Below, in pieces: positions 27,131 to 35,816 of a stretch of 61,259 nt of DNA (the stretch's first letter is position 1; every line of letters begins with the position of its first letter). The notes beneath the pieces were generated by a model that ran no database searches, was not told the origin of the DNA, and saw nothing but the letters and a program-made list of their open reading frames with translations. Source of the DNA: Bradyrhizobium jicamae (GTDB taxonomy: Bacteria > Pseudomonadota > Alphaproteobacteria > Rhizobiales > Xanthobacteraceae). The stretch covers positions 486-61,744 of the forward strand of contig NZ_LLXZ01000143.1 in assembly GCF_001440395.1 (NCBI RefSeq), given 5' to 3'. A program made the position numbers and the translations under genes.

Positions 27131-28666
27131 ATGATTGCCAGCCAGGACGTTTCGACGGTGACGTCGCCGCTGCCGCGCGGCGTCAGGCGTGCGCTGGATG
27201 CGATGCGCGCTAATATCGGCCACGCTTGGCGGCTGACGGAGCTTGCCGCTATCGCCGGCACATCTGGCAGGACCCTGCAGCGGCAGTTCCTTGCCTTTGT
27301 CGGCAAAACCCCGCGTGCCGTGCTGCGCGAGATCGGGCTCGAATGCGCCCGACGCGAACTGTTGCAGGGTACGCCGGGCGCCAAGATCATGGACGTGGCG
27401 CTGCGCTCAGGCTTTCCTCATTTCGGGCGGTTCTCGATCGTCTATCGCCGCCGCTATGGCGAAACCCCGTCGCAGACGCTGAAGCGGCAGGGAGTTCTCA
27501 CCAATGCGCTCGGCGCGATGCCCTCGCTGTATGTGTCGGCGCGGGACCGGCCGGCGGTCGCCTTCGGGCCGATCGAGGCGGCGGCGGAAAATCTGGCTGT
27601 CGCGGCCGACATCGCCGACGATCTCGTCACCGCACTGACCCGCGCCGGCATCGCGGTCGCAACCCGCTCGATGGCGGCGCGCTATCATCTCGGCGGCGCC
27701 ATCAGGGGATCGGGCGCGCAGACGCATTTGACCATCCGGCTGATCGACACCGAGACCGGCGGCCAGCTTTGGGCCCATCGCGCCGACGGCGTTGTGCGCG
27801 ACGATACGTCAACGACGGAACATCTCGCTATCAGGATCGCCGCAGCGCTGCAGCCATGCCTGCGCCTGGCGGAGATCGATCGCGCGCTGCGAAAGCCGAT
27901 CACGAGCCTCGGCGCGCAGGATCTGGCGCTGCGGGCGATGCCGGGCGTGCTCTCGCTCGATGCCATCGGCAATGCCCGCGCACTGGAATTGCTGGAACGC
28001 GCAATGAATCAGGATCCCAACCATCCGCTGGCCACCGCGCTGGCGGCGTGGGCGCATGTCCAGCGCGTGGTCTATCACTTCACCCATGCGCCGCAGCAAG
28101 AGCGTGCGCGAAGCCTCGAACTGGCCCACCGGGCGAGGGGGCTCGGCGGCGATGCCACCGCGCTCGCCATCCTCGGCAACGCGCTGTCGCTGCTCAACGC
28201 GTTCGATACCGCTGATCTCGTCACGCGCAAGGCGCTGGCGATGGACGGCGGCTCGGCCTGGGCGTGGAGCCGCGGCGGCTGGATCGACGTCTACAAGGGC
28301 GATCCGCAATCGGCGATCGAGCGCTTCAAGATCGCGCTCGATCTCGCGCCCCACGATCCGCTGGCCTTCAACAGCATGGTCGGGGTCGGCTGCGCGCTGT
28401 TCATCGCTGGTCAATATGCCGAGGGCGCGCAGTGGCAGGAACGCGCGCTGGCCGAACATCCCTCCGCAAGCTGGGTGCATCGCACGCTGTGCCCGGCCTA
28501 TGTGCTTGCCGGACAGGGGCCGCAGGCCCGCCGCAGCCTCGGCGCCCTGCGGCAGCATTATCCCGATCTCACGGTGTCGGAAGTTCAGCGCGGCATGCCG
28601 CCGCTGCCGCCCAGCCAGTGCGAGTTGGTGGTCGGCGCGCTGCAGGAGGCCGGACTGCCGGCCTAG
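27131..28666 (+). CDS. AraC-type regulator with C-terminal TPR domain
   Basis: A 511-residue protein with an unusual order of parts. Residues 15-115 form an AraC-type double helix-turn-helix (LTELAAIAGTSGRTLQRQFL, then MDVALRSGFPHFGRFSIVYR). Residues about 140-270 resemble the TolB-like domain found in cyclase/TPR regulators (LTIRLIDTETGGQLWAHR). The rest, from about 280, is TPR-like helices (DPNHPLATALAAWAHVQRVV and APHDPLAFNSMVGVGCALFI). In classical AraC proteins the DNA-binding part is at the C-terminus. The ATG at 27131 has GGAG upstream; a GTG at 27077 is possible. It probably regulates the divergent methyltransferase-hydrolase pair. Confidence 0.85.
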   Translation: MIASQDVSTVTSPLPRGVRRALDAMRANIGHAWRLTELAAIAGTSGRTLQRQFLAFVGKTPRAVLREIGLECARRELLQGTPGAKIMDVALRSGFPHFGRFSIVYRRRYGETPSQTLKRQGVLTNALGAMPSLYVSARDRPAVAFGPIEAAAENLAVAADIADDLVTALTRAGIAVATRSMAARYHLGGAIRGSGAQTHLTIRLIDTETGGQLWAHRADGVVRDDTSTTEHLAIRIAAALQPCLRLAEIDRALRKPITSLGAQDLALRAMPGVLSLDAIGNARALELLERAMNQDPNHPLATALAAWAHVQRVVYHFTHAPQQERARSLELAHRARGLGGDATALAILGNALSLLNAFDTADLVTRKALAMDGGSAWAWSRGGWIDVYKGDPQSAIERFKIALDLAPHDPLAFNSMVGVGCALFIAGQYAEGAQWQERALAEHPSASWVHRTLCPAYVLAGQGPQARRSLGALRQHYPDLTVSEVQRGMPPLPPSQCELVVGALQEAGLPA

Positions 28667-28674
28667 GCACTCAG

Positions 28675-29214
28675 CTATTTCTGAGGCATCGCGACCTTGC
28701 GGCCGGTCCCCTCGGGTCGCGGCACGGCGGCATGCGAAGCCACGACCGCGTCGATGCGCGCACGAATGTCGGGCGGGAAGGGCGCCACCTTGCGCGCCTT
28801 CATGTCCATATGCAGCGTCATGTTTTCCGACGTCGCGGACAGCCAGCCTTCGGTCGCATGGCGCAATTCCTCGAACGTGTGCAGCCGCTTCTCGTCGGTA
28901 CCCAACAGATAAACTGAAATCTGAACGGGGTCGCCGAGGTGAATTTCCCTGATGTAACGCACATGGGCTTCGGCGGTGAAGGTGGAGCAGTGCCGCTCCT
29001 TCATGTAGGCCGGCCCGATCCCGAGCTGCAGCCACATTTCGTCGATCGCGCGGTCCATCATCACGTTGTAATAGGCCATGTTGAGGTGGCCGTTGTAATC
29101 GATCCATTGCGGCTCGATCTGCATCACCGAGGACAGGAACGGGACGGGCGGTAGCGGCATATTCTTCAGGTTTTCCCCGGCGGCGGCAGCGGTCGTCATC
29201 ATTGATCCCGTCAT
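28675..29214 (-). CDS. Acyl-CoA thioesterase (hotdog fold)
   Basis: A 179-residue hotdog-fold thioesterase. The conserved WIDYNGHLNMAYYNVMMDRA, with the D-x-N-GH-N-x-x-Y pattern, marks the active site, and EAHVRYIREIHLGDPVQISV follows. The best similarity in pattern is to thioesterases of carnitine degradation (betainyl-CoA type), but no carnitine genes are next to it. Starts at 29214, 29202 and 29199 are all possible ATGs; I give the longest. It overlaps no gene and is divergent from the FAD-linked dehydrogenase 68 bases away. Confidence 0.85.
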   Translation of the reverse strand: MTGSMMTTAAAAGENLKNMPLPPVPFLSSVMQIEPQWIDYNGHLNMAYYNVMMDRAIDEMWLQLGIGPAYMKERHCSTFTAEAHVRYIREIHLGDPVQISVYLLGTDEKRLHTFEELRHATEGWLSATSENMTLHMDMKARKVAPFPPDIRARIDAVVASHAAVPRPEGTGRKVAMPQK

Positions 29215-29281
29215 TGTTTTCGCGCTCTTGACCCCCCTTATATCCTTTGCCACGGTCCGCTCAAATCCGGGAGGAATTGAC

Positions 29282-30700
29282 GTGGCGATGACGATATCGG
29301 GTAATGTGAAGCGGCCGGAGCCGCAGGCGCTGGCAAGCGCGGTCGAGGCACTGGCGGCGCGATTCGGCAACCGGCTGATCACCTCGCAGGCGGTGCGCGA
29401 ACAGCACGCCCACACCACCACATGGCTGCCGACGCAGCCGCCGGACGCGGTGGTGATGGCGGAGGAAACCCGGGACATTCAGGACGTGGTGCGGATCTGC
29501 GCCAAGCATGGCGTTCCCGTGATCGCGTTCGGAACCGGCACCTCGCTGGAAGGCCAAGTCAATGCGCCGGCCGGCGGCGTCTGTATCGACCTGCGCGACA
29601 TGAACCGGATTCTCGAAGTCCATGCCGAGGATCTCGACTGCGTGATCCAGCCCGGCGTCACCCGCAAGGCGCTGAACGAGCATCTGCGCGACCAGGGCCT
29701 GTTCTTCCCGATCGATCCCGGCGCCGACGCTTCGCTCGGTGGCATGACCGCGACCCGCGCCTCCGGCACCAATGCGGTGCGCTACGGCACCATGCGCGAC
29801 AACGTGCTGGCGCTGAAAGTGGTGCGGGGCGACGGCGAGATCATCACGACGGGGACGCGAGCCAAGAAATCTTCCGCCGGCTACGACCTGACGCATCTGT
29901 TTGTCGGCGCCGAGGGCACGCTCGGCATCATCTCCGAGCTCACCATCAAGCTGCGCGGCATACCCGAGACGATCGCGGCCGCGGCGTGCTCGTTCGAGAC
30001 CGTGCGCGGCGCCTGCCAGGCGACCATCCTGGCCATCCAGACCGGCATTCCGCTGGCGCGGATCGAACTGCTCAACGCCGAGCAGGTGCGCGCCTGCAAC
30101 GCCTATTCCAAACTCACTTTGCCGGAGACGCCGCTGCTGCTGCTGGAATTCCACGGCAGCGACGTCGAGGTGGCCGAGCAGTCGAAGAATTTTGGCGAGA
30201 TCGCCAAGGAGTGCGGTGGCGGCGATTTCACCTGGACCACCAAGCCGGAGGACCGCACCAAGCTGTGGCAGGCCCGGCATGACGCCTATTGGTCCGTCAA
30301 GGCGCTGCGTCCCGGCGCGGGCGTGGTGGCGACCGACGTCTGCGTGCCGATTTCACGGCTGGCCGATTGCGTCACCGAGACCGAGGACGATCTGAAGCGG
30401 CTCGGCCTGCTGTCGCCGATCGTCGGCCATGTCGGCGACGGCAATTTCCACTGCTCGCTGGTCTGCGACGTCGACAACAAGGAAGAAATGGCGCGCGGCG
30501 AGGATTTCATGCACCGCCTGGTCGAGCGGGCGCAGGCGATGGGCGGCACCTGCACCGGCGAGCACGGCATCGGGCAGGGCAAGCAGAAATATCTCAAGGC
30601 CGAACTCGGCCCCGAGGCGATCGACGCCATGCGCGCGCTGAAGCAGGCGCTCGATCCGCAGAACATATTCAATCCCGGCAAGATCGTGCCGGTGGGGTAG
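29282..30700 (+). CDS. FAD-linked D-2-hydroxyacid dehydrogenase (D-lactate/glycolate type)
   Basis: A 472-residue flavoprotein of the GlcD/D-lactate dehydrogenase family, oxidising a D-2-hydroxyacid to the keto acid and passing electrons to the respiratory chain or to a cytochrome. The FAD-binding PCMH domain has VIAFGTGTSLEGQVNAPAGG, then DPGADASLGGMTATRASG and SSAGYDLTHLFVGAEGTLGI. The C-terminal substrate domain has VGHVGDGNFH and the closing signature GEHGIGQGK. A GTG start at 29282 is chosen because GGGAGG stands seven bases before it; the ATG at 29288 is a near alternative. Confidence 0.92.
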   Translation: MAMTISGNVKRPEPQALASAVEALAARFGNRLITSQAVREQHAHTTTWLPTQPPDAVVMAEETRDIQDVVRICAKHGVPVIAFGTGTSLEGQVNAPAGGVCIDLRDMNRILEVHAEDLDCVIQPGVTRKALNEHLRDQGLFFPIDPGADASLGGMTATRASGTNAVRYGTMRDNVLALKVVRGDGEIITTGTRAKKSSAGYDLTHLFVGAEGTLGIISELTIKLRGIPETIAAAACSFETVRGACQATILAIQTGIPLARIELLNAEQVRACNAYSKLTLPETPLLLLEFHGSDVEVAEQSKNFGEIAKECGGGDFTWTTKPEDRTKLWQARHDAYWSVKALRPGAGVVATDVCVPISRLADCVTETEDDLKRLGLLSPIVGHVGDGNFHCSLVCDVDNKEEMARGEDFMHRLVERAQAMGGTCTGEHGIGQGKQKYLKAELGPEAIDAMRALKQALDPQNIFNPGKIVPVG

Positions 30701-30901
30701 GTGGTGTACTCATAAACGCATGGATGTCAGCTTCTGAGGGCCAAGCGGCAATCTTGCGATCAGTCAAGGCATTGCCGCTCGTGACCCAAGGACATGGGTG
30801 GCTTCTGCCTCGCTTGTATTGGTAGGTCACAAGTGCGCGGTGAGGCTGATACATGCGCGGCCCTGCAACTGGTTAGCAACCGAATCTCTATGCTCGCGAG
30901 C
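30701..30901. other. Spacer with no recognised content
   Basis: About 200 bases of lower-GC sequence lie between two convergent genes. I see no gene, hairpin with T-run or repeat of the families listed here. Confidence 0.4.
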
Positions 30902-32653
30902 TCACGACTCCTTGTTATCCATCGCACTCGCTGTGCTGACCGGCCGGTCGTTTCCGGGGGCGACCAGTGGAAGTGTCATATGGACCGAAGTACCCTTTCC
31001 CAGGGCGGAGACCAGCGCGATACGGCCGCCCAGTTGCTCGGTCACGAGATTGTGGACGATGTAGAGGCCGAGCCCGGTACTGCCTTTCGCCCGCCGCGTG
31101 GTGAAGAAAGGATCGAACACATGTCGCTGGGCGTCTTCTGAAATTCCTCCTCCGTCGTCGGAGAAAGTAATCTCGACGACGTCGTTGATGCGAGTTGCCT
31201 CAAGCAACATGTTGCCGCCAGGTCGGTCGGCAAAGCCGTGGATGACAGAATTGAAAATCAGATTGGTCAACACCTGTCCGTAGGCGCCTGGGTAGCTGTC
31301 CATGATGACGTCGGCGGGTATGTCGAGTGTGAATGGATTGCGAGGTTTAGGGAGGCCGGGCATTATGCTGGCCACGATCTGCTCGGTTGCAATCCGAAGG
31401 TCAAAGTTGCGGCGATCTGCAAGACTGCGATCGGCAGCCACTTGCTTGAACGCCTGAATCAGCCCGCCGGCGCGCTCCAGATTTGCAACCAGCTGGTCGG
31501 CGGCGTCTTGGTTGCTATCGACGAATGCCGAGAGGGACGAGCGCCGCACAGGACCAGAGACGATTTGATTGGCGAACTTTGAGCAGCGCTGCGCCAGTGT
31601 CGAGGCGACCGTCAGGCTGATTCCAACGGGGGTATTGAGCTCATGTGCGACGCCTGCAACAAGGCGCCCGAGTGCGGCTAATCTCTCAGTTTCAATGAGA
31701 TAGCGCTGGGTTTCGCTGGCGTGCAGCGCCGCTTCGGTGATCCGCCTCTTCTCCCGGATTTCGGCAAACAACGCAGCCAGAAGCGATGCGCCGATTGTCA
31801 CAAGCAGGATGCTGACCTGCGCTGCAACTACGCGCTCCTCCATCGAAAGCGTGGGATTGCCGAAGTAGCCGATGCCAAAGGTCGTCGTCCAAACGATTGA
31901 AAGACTGACAATGAAGGCCGCAGCGGCGGCAAAAACCGGCCGGCATCGCGCCGCGAGCCATAGCAGTGGCGCGAACAGGATAGCGACCGGGCCTACGTTT
32001 GCCAGAAGATCTGATCGCAGAAAAATGGCCAGCGCGCTCACAAGCGCCAGGATCGCGACGGTCAAGGCGCCCTCGAGCAACTCGGTCAGAGGCGGCCGGT
32101 CCCGCGCGGCCGAGGCGAACTCGATCAGTAATGGTGCAACTACGATGATCCCCAGTCCGTCAGATGCGAACCAATGCTGCCAGGTAACCCATAGCGGGGT
32201 CGTCGCGCCGTGAAACAACTTGAATGCAATGGCGCCGCCGATGCCCGACACGGCAGTCCCAACGGTTGCTGCTCCGACCAATGCCATCACGTTTCGCGGC
32301 TTTCCCAACGTGAAGTCGGGACCATGGAAACGTTCGATCAACCAAGCGGTAAGCGCGGCCTCGCCAGCATTGCATAGGCCGAAGACAATAGACCCCCAGA
32401 GACTTCGGTCGCCAAGCAGGTTCGCCAAAATGGTAGCAGCCATCGTGCCGAAGATCACCGGCCATCGCGCGCGGAAACCCAGGGCGATCAAGGCACCCGC
32501 CGACACGCCTGCCGCCGGCCAGAACACGGCTACGCCCTCTGGCTTGGTCAGCAATTCGAGGCTAAGCCGCGCCGCGATGAAATACGCAACAGCGGTCGAA
32601 ACCGTGAGCGTGATTGCGCCCACCCACCTTGTCAGGTCGAAAGCGGTGGACAT
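30902..32653 (-). CDS. MASE1-domain sensor histidine kinase
   Basis: A 583-residue membrane kinase. The first 300 residues form a MASE1 sensor with about eight helices: FWPAAGVSAGALIALGFRAR and WFASDGLGIIVVAPLL are family signatures. After a short coiled region comes a HisKA domain with the phosphorylated His in VAGVAHELNTPVGIS, then a HATPase domain with N box LIFNSVIHGF, G1 DDGGGIS and G2 KGSTGLGLYIV. The start is at 32653 (MSTAFDLTRW). No response regulator is adjacent, so its partner must be elsewhere. The gene is less GC-rich than its neighbours and may be acquired. Confidence 0.9.
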   Translation of the reverse strand: MSTAFDLTRWVGAITLTVSTAVAYFIAARLSLELLTKPEGVAVFWPAAGVSAGALIALGFRARWPVIFGTMAATILANLLGDRSLWGSIVFGLCNAGEAALTAWLIERFHGPDFTLGKPRNVMALVGAATVGTAVSGIGGAIAFKLFHGATTPLWVTWQHWFASDGLGIIVVAPLLIEFASAARDRPPLTELLEGALTVAILALVSALAIFLRSDLLANVGPVAILFAPLLWLAARCRPVFAAAAAFIVSLSIVWTTTFGIGYFGNPTLSMEERVVAAQVSILLVTIGASLLAALFAEIREKRRITEAALHASETQRYLIETERLAALGRLVAGVAHELNTPVGISLTVASTLAQRCSKFANQIVSGPVRRSSLSAFVDSNQDAADQLVANLERAGGLIQAFKQVAADRSLADRRNFDLRIATEQIVASIMPGLPKPRNPFTLDIPADVIMDSYPGAYGQVLTNLIFNSVIHGFADRPGGNMLLEATRINDVVEITFSDDGGGISEDAQRHVFDPFFTTRRAKGSTGLGLYIVHNLVTEQLGGRIALVSALGKGTSVHMTLPLVAPGNDRPVSTASAMDNKES

Positions 32654-33123
32654 CTCTCGATGGATCCCGGTGAATCCCATTTGCCGCCAGGTTGGATGCG
32701 AGCAGGTTTACCGATATTTCCCGACACATACTGGCGGAACGCACCTCAAGCCTCAAGCTGCTTGAATAGAACGAGCGTCCAGTATTGACCCAACTCGGAC
32801 CTCTGGCGAGATCTGCTATTGCGCCGCTATCAGGGGTACAGTGGACCTCACCGACTAATCTGCGGCGGAGGGTTCATGAGGACACGCCCTGGACACGCCC
32901 GTCCTCCGCACCTCTGCGGTGAAACCGCAGGTGGCGGGCATGAGCTTGCGGCGGCGTTCTTCCCGCACCAGTTGTACATTGTGGCGGCGATCCTAATTTC
33001 GTTCCAAACATAGCCTCGTTTCAACACGGCGCCGCCCGACTTAAACATCATCGCGCCCGAACTGCCCTCTTCAGCTTGTTCCCGCAACATGTGTTGCGTG
33101 TGCGTGCGTGATGAGGTGCGTTG
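32654..33123. other. Long spacer between histidine kinase and outer-membrane gene
   Basis: No gene is convincing in these 470 bases. A seven-base stem (CTGCGGT/ACCGCAG, 32914-32930) is present. A perfect 14-base palindrome, GCAACATGTGTTGC, lies at 33084-33097, 27 bases before the outer-membrane gene. Confidence 0.4.
33084..33097. promoter_or_regulatory. Palindrome before the outer-membrane gene
   Basis: GCAACATGTGTTGC is a perfect dyad ending 26 bases before the ATG at 33124. It could be an operator or a small leader hairpin; no factor is known to me for it. Confidence 0.3.
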
Positions 33124-33822
33124 ATGCGTTTTGTTTCCTGGGGGTTTGTTGCCGCTTGCGGCTTTTTACTGGCAGGTCCGGCGGCGAAGGCTGCCGAAAT
33201 CCGTGTTCCGGACCTGCCTTCGCCCTCCTACAACTGGACCGGGTTTTATGCGGGTATCTACGGCGGCGGCGGGTATGCGGCCTGGGCTGCCGATTACTGC
33301 CGAAACGGTGCGTGCCGTCATGCGGAGGGGCAGGCGAGCGGCTTCGCGGTCGGCGTCTATGGCGGCTATAATCACCAGTTTGCCAACCGTTTCGTGATCG
33401 GCGGCGAGTTCGAGTGGGGCAAGTCCTCCTCGTCGCGGGACGAACTGATCTTTGGCGATAGCGTCTTGCTGTCGAGCTTCGGCGCGTTCGGTGGGGCTCG
33501 CCTGCGTGCGGGCTACGCGTTCGACCGCCTGCTGGCGTACGGCGCCGTCGGTGTCGGCGTGGCCAGCATCGGCAACGGCTATCGCTATACGGTGCAGAAG
33601 GGTTGCGACACCGTGCAGGAGATGATCTGGGACGAACAGGTCAAGGCGGGGCTGATCGTGGGCGGCGGCTTCGAATATGCCTTCACCAAGCATTTTGTCG
33701 GACGAGGCGAATATCTCTACGCCGATTACGGCAGCGTCTCACGGTCCGGCAAGGACCGGACGCGGACTGAATTCCGCAACGAGATGCACCTCGTGCGCGT
33801 CGGCGCCAGCTACCGGTTCTGA
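33124..33822 (+). CDS. Outer-membrane beta-barrel protein (Omp25-like)
   Basis: A 232-residue small barrel. The signal peptide (MRFVSWGFVAACGFLLAGPA) ends near AKA. The mature part begins with the rhizobial Omp25/31 pattern, in which YNWTGFYAGIYGGGGYA forms the first strand, and it ends in a strand with terminal Phe (VRVGASYRF), the usual signal for BAM recognition. Two cysteines in CRNGACRH and a second pair later (GCDTV) could form disulfides. It is probably an eight-stranded barrel of structural or adhesion type; no transport function can be read. Confidence 0.85.
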   Translation: MRFVSWGFVAACGFLLAGPAAKAAEIRVPDLPSPSYNWTGFYAGIYGGGGYAAWAADYCRNGACRHAEGQASGFAVGVYGGYNHQFANRFVIGGEFEWGKSSSSRDELIFGDSVLLSSFGAFGGARLRAGYAFDRLLAYGAVGVGVASIGNGYRYTVQKGCDTVQEMIWDEQVKAGLIVGGGFEYAFTKHFVGRGEYLYADYGSVSRSGKDRTRTEFRNEMHLVRVGASYRF

Positions 33823-33848
33823 TATTCCGGTCAGGCTTGAATGTGAGC

Positions 33849-34045
33849 CGTCACCCCGGGATGAACGCAATTGCGTTCATCCAGAGGCGGCCGCGCACAG
33901 CGCAGCCCTCGAAGGGGGACGGCCACCAGCCGGGCCGCTCATCCTTCGAGGCTCGCGAAACCCGTCATCGGGCCGCGCTTCGCGCGGGCCCGTTGGCTCG
34001 CACCTCCCCAGCGACAACGGCGAGACCATTGCGCGGGGATGACGG
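33849..34045. repeat. Long composite Bradyrhizobium repeat
   Basis: The element starts CGTCACCCCGGGATGAACGC and ends CGCGGGGATGACGG, so its ends are inverted. Inside it are the small palindrome GAACGCAATTGCGTTC and the phrase CCTTCGAGGCTCGC, which I know from many Bradyrhizobium spacers. It lies after the outer-membrane gene. Confidence 0.65.
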
Positions 34046-34212
34046 AGATAGTGAGAACGCATTACCTCGATCCAGTGGCGCGTTTACGCAGAAACAAAAT
34101 TTGGTCGAGCGCATTTTTCTGTATGCGCAGAGATTGGTTCAATATCTTCGCTTTGGCAGTCGCGGGCCTGCTGCCCATTGCACTCGTTGTTGTCGTGTTC
34201 GCTCTACGCTAG
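34039..34212 (+). CDS. Doubtful small membrane protein
   Basis: A 57-residue frame (MTEIVRTHYLDPVARLRRNK at its start) ends in one clear hydrophobic helix, FALAVAGLLPIALVVVVFAL. The ATG lies within the end of the repeat at 33849-34045, and no ribosome binding site is convincing, so this may be chance. A shorter form starting at MRRDWFNIF is possible. Confidence 0.25.
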   Translation: MTEIVRTHYLDPVARLRRNKIWSSAFFCMRRDWFNIFALAVAGLLPIALVVVVFALR

Positions 34213-34557
34213 AGCCTGACAAATCATCTCCGACAATCTAACACGGGTCAAAAGCATCGTCGGAGCCAAGCCACTGATGGCGGCCATCATGGCCTGAGAT
34301 CGAACCGGCCCTGGCTTCTCACTGACTTCCATGGAAGGGTGTTCTTACACGGCCAAGACCCAACTCGGACATGAGCCGTCCAGGTGCCTCCACAAAATCG
34401 ATCAGTAGTGCTGACCAGTCGACGACGTCTGAGTAAGCCGCGCGGCGTGTCATGCTGGTAACATTTTGTCTCAGTAGCTTTCGAACCGTCTTCTCGAACC
34501 CATTTGAGGGACCTCCAACCATCCAATATCTCCAGTCATCGATAGGGGAGGTCAACC
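34213..34557. other. Lower-GC spacer before the NmrA-like gene
   Basis: No gene is supported in these 345 bases. GGGGAGGT at about 34545 is the ribosome binding site of the next gene. GTAACA at 34458 with CGAA at 34482 resembles the promoter elements at the buf locus, but the gap is 18 instead of 16 bases. Confidence 0.35.
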
Positions 34558-35310
34558 ATGAAGATCGTTGTGATCGGCGGTACCGGCCTGATCGGCTCGA
34601 AGACTGTCGCCATTCTGCGCCAGGGTGGCCACGAGGTCTTCGCCGCCTCGCCTAACAACGGCGTCAACACCATCACCGGCGAGGGGCTCAAAGAGGCCCT
34701 GGCCGGCGCGCAGGTCGTGATAGACCTCGCCAATTCGCCCTCATTTGAAGACAAGGCGGTGTTGGAGTTCTTCGAGACCTCCGGCCGCAACCTTCTCGCG
34801 GCGGAGGCCGCAGCCGGTGTCCGACACCATGTCGCGCTCTCCATCGTCGCAATCGACCGGACAGACAATGGCTATTTCCGCGGCAAGGTCGCCCAGGAGA
34901 AACTGATCGAGGCCTGCGGCATCCCTTACACCATCGTCCGCTCGACCCAGTTCCTGGAATTCGTCCGCGGCATCGCCGATTCAAGTGCGGATGGAAACCT
35001 GGTCAGGCTTCCGCCCATCCTGTTCCAGCCCATCGCGGCGGATGACGTTGCTGCCAACGTAGCCGATGTGGCGCTCGCACCACCGCGCAATGGCATCGTG
35101 GAGATCGCCGGCCCGGAACGAGCGCCGTTCAACGAAATCATCGCCCGCTATCTGAAGGCGGTTGGCGACCCGCGCGAGGTTGTGAGCGATCCCGAGGCCC
35201 GATACTGGGGCGGCCGAGTTGATGAGCACTCGCTCGTGCCGTTGGGCGAGGCGCGCCTCGGCCGCATCGGTCTGGACGAATGGCTCCGCCGCTCACAGGC
35301 AGCAGCCTGA
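34558..35310 (+). CDS. NmrA-like NAD(P)-binding oxidoreductase
   Basis: A 250-residue atypical short-chain dehydrogenase. The N-terminal MKIVVIGGTGLIGSKTVAIL is a complete Rossmann motif (GGTGxxG). The protein resembles NmrA-like and nucleoside-diphosphate-sugar epimerase-like sensors and reductases, with YTIVRSTQFLEF as a family landmark; a catalytic Tyr-x-x-x-Lys is not obvious. A strong GGGGAGG ribosome binding site precedes the ATG. It heads a three-gene cluster with a cupin and a metallo-beta-lactamase-fold gene. The codon style differs somewhat from the core genes, which suggests transfer. Confidence 0.85.
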   Translation: MKIVVIGGTGLIGSKTVAILRQGGHEVFAASPNNGVNTITGEGLKEALAGAQVVIDLANSPSFEDKAVLEFFETSGRNLLAAEAAAGVRHHVALSIVAIDRTDNGYFRGKVAQEKLIEACGIPYTIVRSTQFLEFVRGIADSSADGNLVRLPPILFQPIAADDVAANVADVALAPPRNGIVEIAGPERAPFNEIIARYLKAVGDPREVVSDPEARYWGGRVDEHSLVPLGEARLGRIGLDEWLRRSQAAA

Positions 35311-35375
35311 TCGCGCATCGAAGGTATGTCCAGTCTGTCACGAGCGGGTCCGGGCAACGAACGAATGAGGCGACT

Positions 35376-35765
35376 ATGACGATCAAACTCGTTGCGTTGG
35401 TTTTTCTGTGCCTCATGACCGGCACTGCGGTGGCTCAGGAGCCCAAGGTCACGGCACTCATGTCTAAGGATCTTCCGGAGAGTCCCGGCAGGGAAGCCTT
35501 GATGATCACAGTCGAGCATGCGCCTGGCGGGTCGAGCGCCATCCACCGGCACAATGCACATGCGTTTGTCTACGTGCTTGAAGGCTCCGTCGTGATGCAG
35601 CTGAAGGGTGGACAACAGGTGACCCTGACGCCAGGTCAGAGCTTCTATGAAGGCCCTGATGATGTTCATGTCGTCGACCGGAACGCAAGCAGCACCCAGC
35701 CGGCGAAATTTCTGGTGCTCTTGATCAAGGACAAGGGCGCCCCGGCGCTCGTGCCCGCACAGTGA
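35376..35765 (+). CDS. Exported cupin-domain protein
   Basis: A 129-residue protein with a signal peptide (MTIKLVALVFLCLMTGTAVA) and one small beta-barrel cupin domain. The metal-binding motif is visible: HRHNAHAFVYVLEGSVVMQL (H-x-H...E) in the first half and FYEGPDDVHVVDRN (with His) in the second. Such periplasmic cupins often take part in oxidative or metal chemistry, but the substrate is unknown. It follows the NmrA-like gene by 65 bases and precedes the metallo-hydrolase gene. Confidence 0.85.
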   Translation: MTIKLVALVFLCLMTGTAVAQEPKVTALMSKDLPESPGREALMITVEHAPGGSSAIHRHNAHAFVYVLEGSVVMQLKGGQQVTLTPGQSFYEGPDDVHVVDRNASSTQPAKFLVLLIKDKGAPALVPAQ

Positions 35766-35816
35766 CTGTTACGGCAACCCAGTACACGAAAGGTGCGCGA
35801 ACAACAGGAGACAAAC

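Noticed and set aside
34458..34485. GTAACA...CGAA before the NmrA-like gene
   Set aside because: Similar to the buf promoter elements, but the gap is 18 instead of 16 bases and the boxes are short enough to arise by chance.
34319..34555. 78-residue minus-strand frame before the NmrA-like gene
   Set aside because: It would start with TTG, without a ribosome binding site, and covers the leader of the next gene. It may be a gene remnant, but the sequence does not let me say so.
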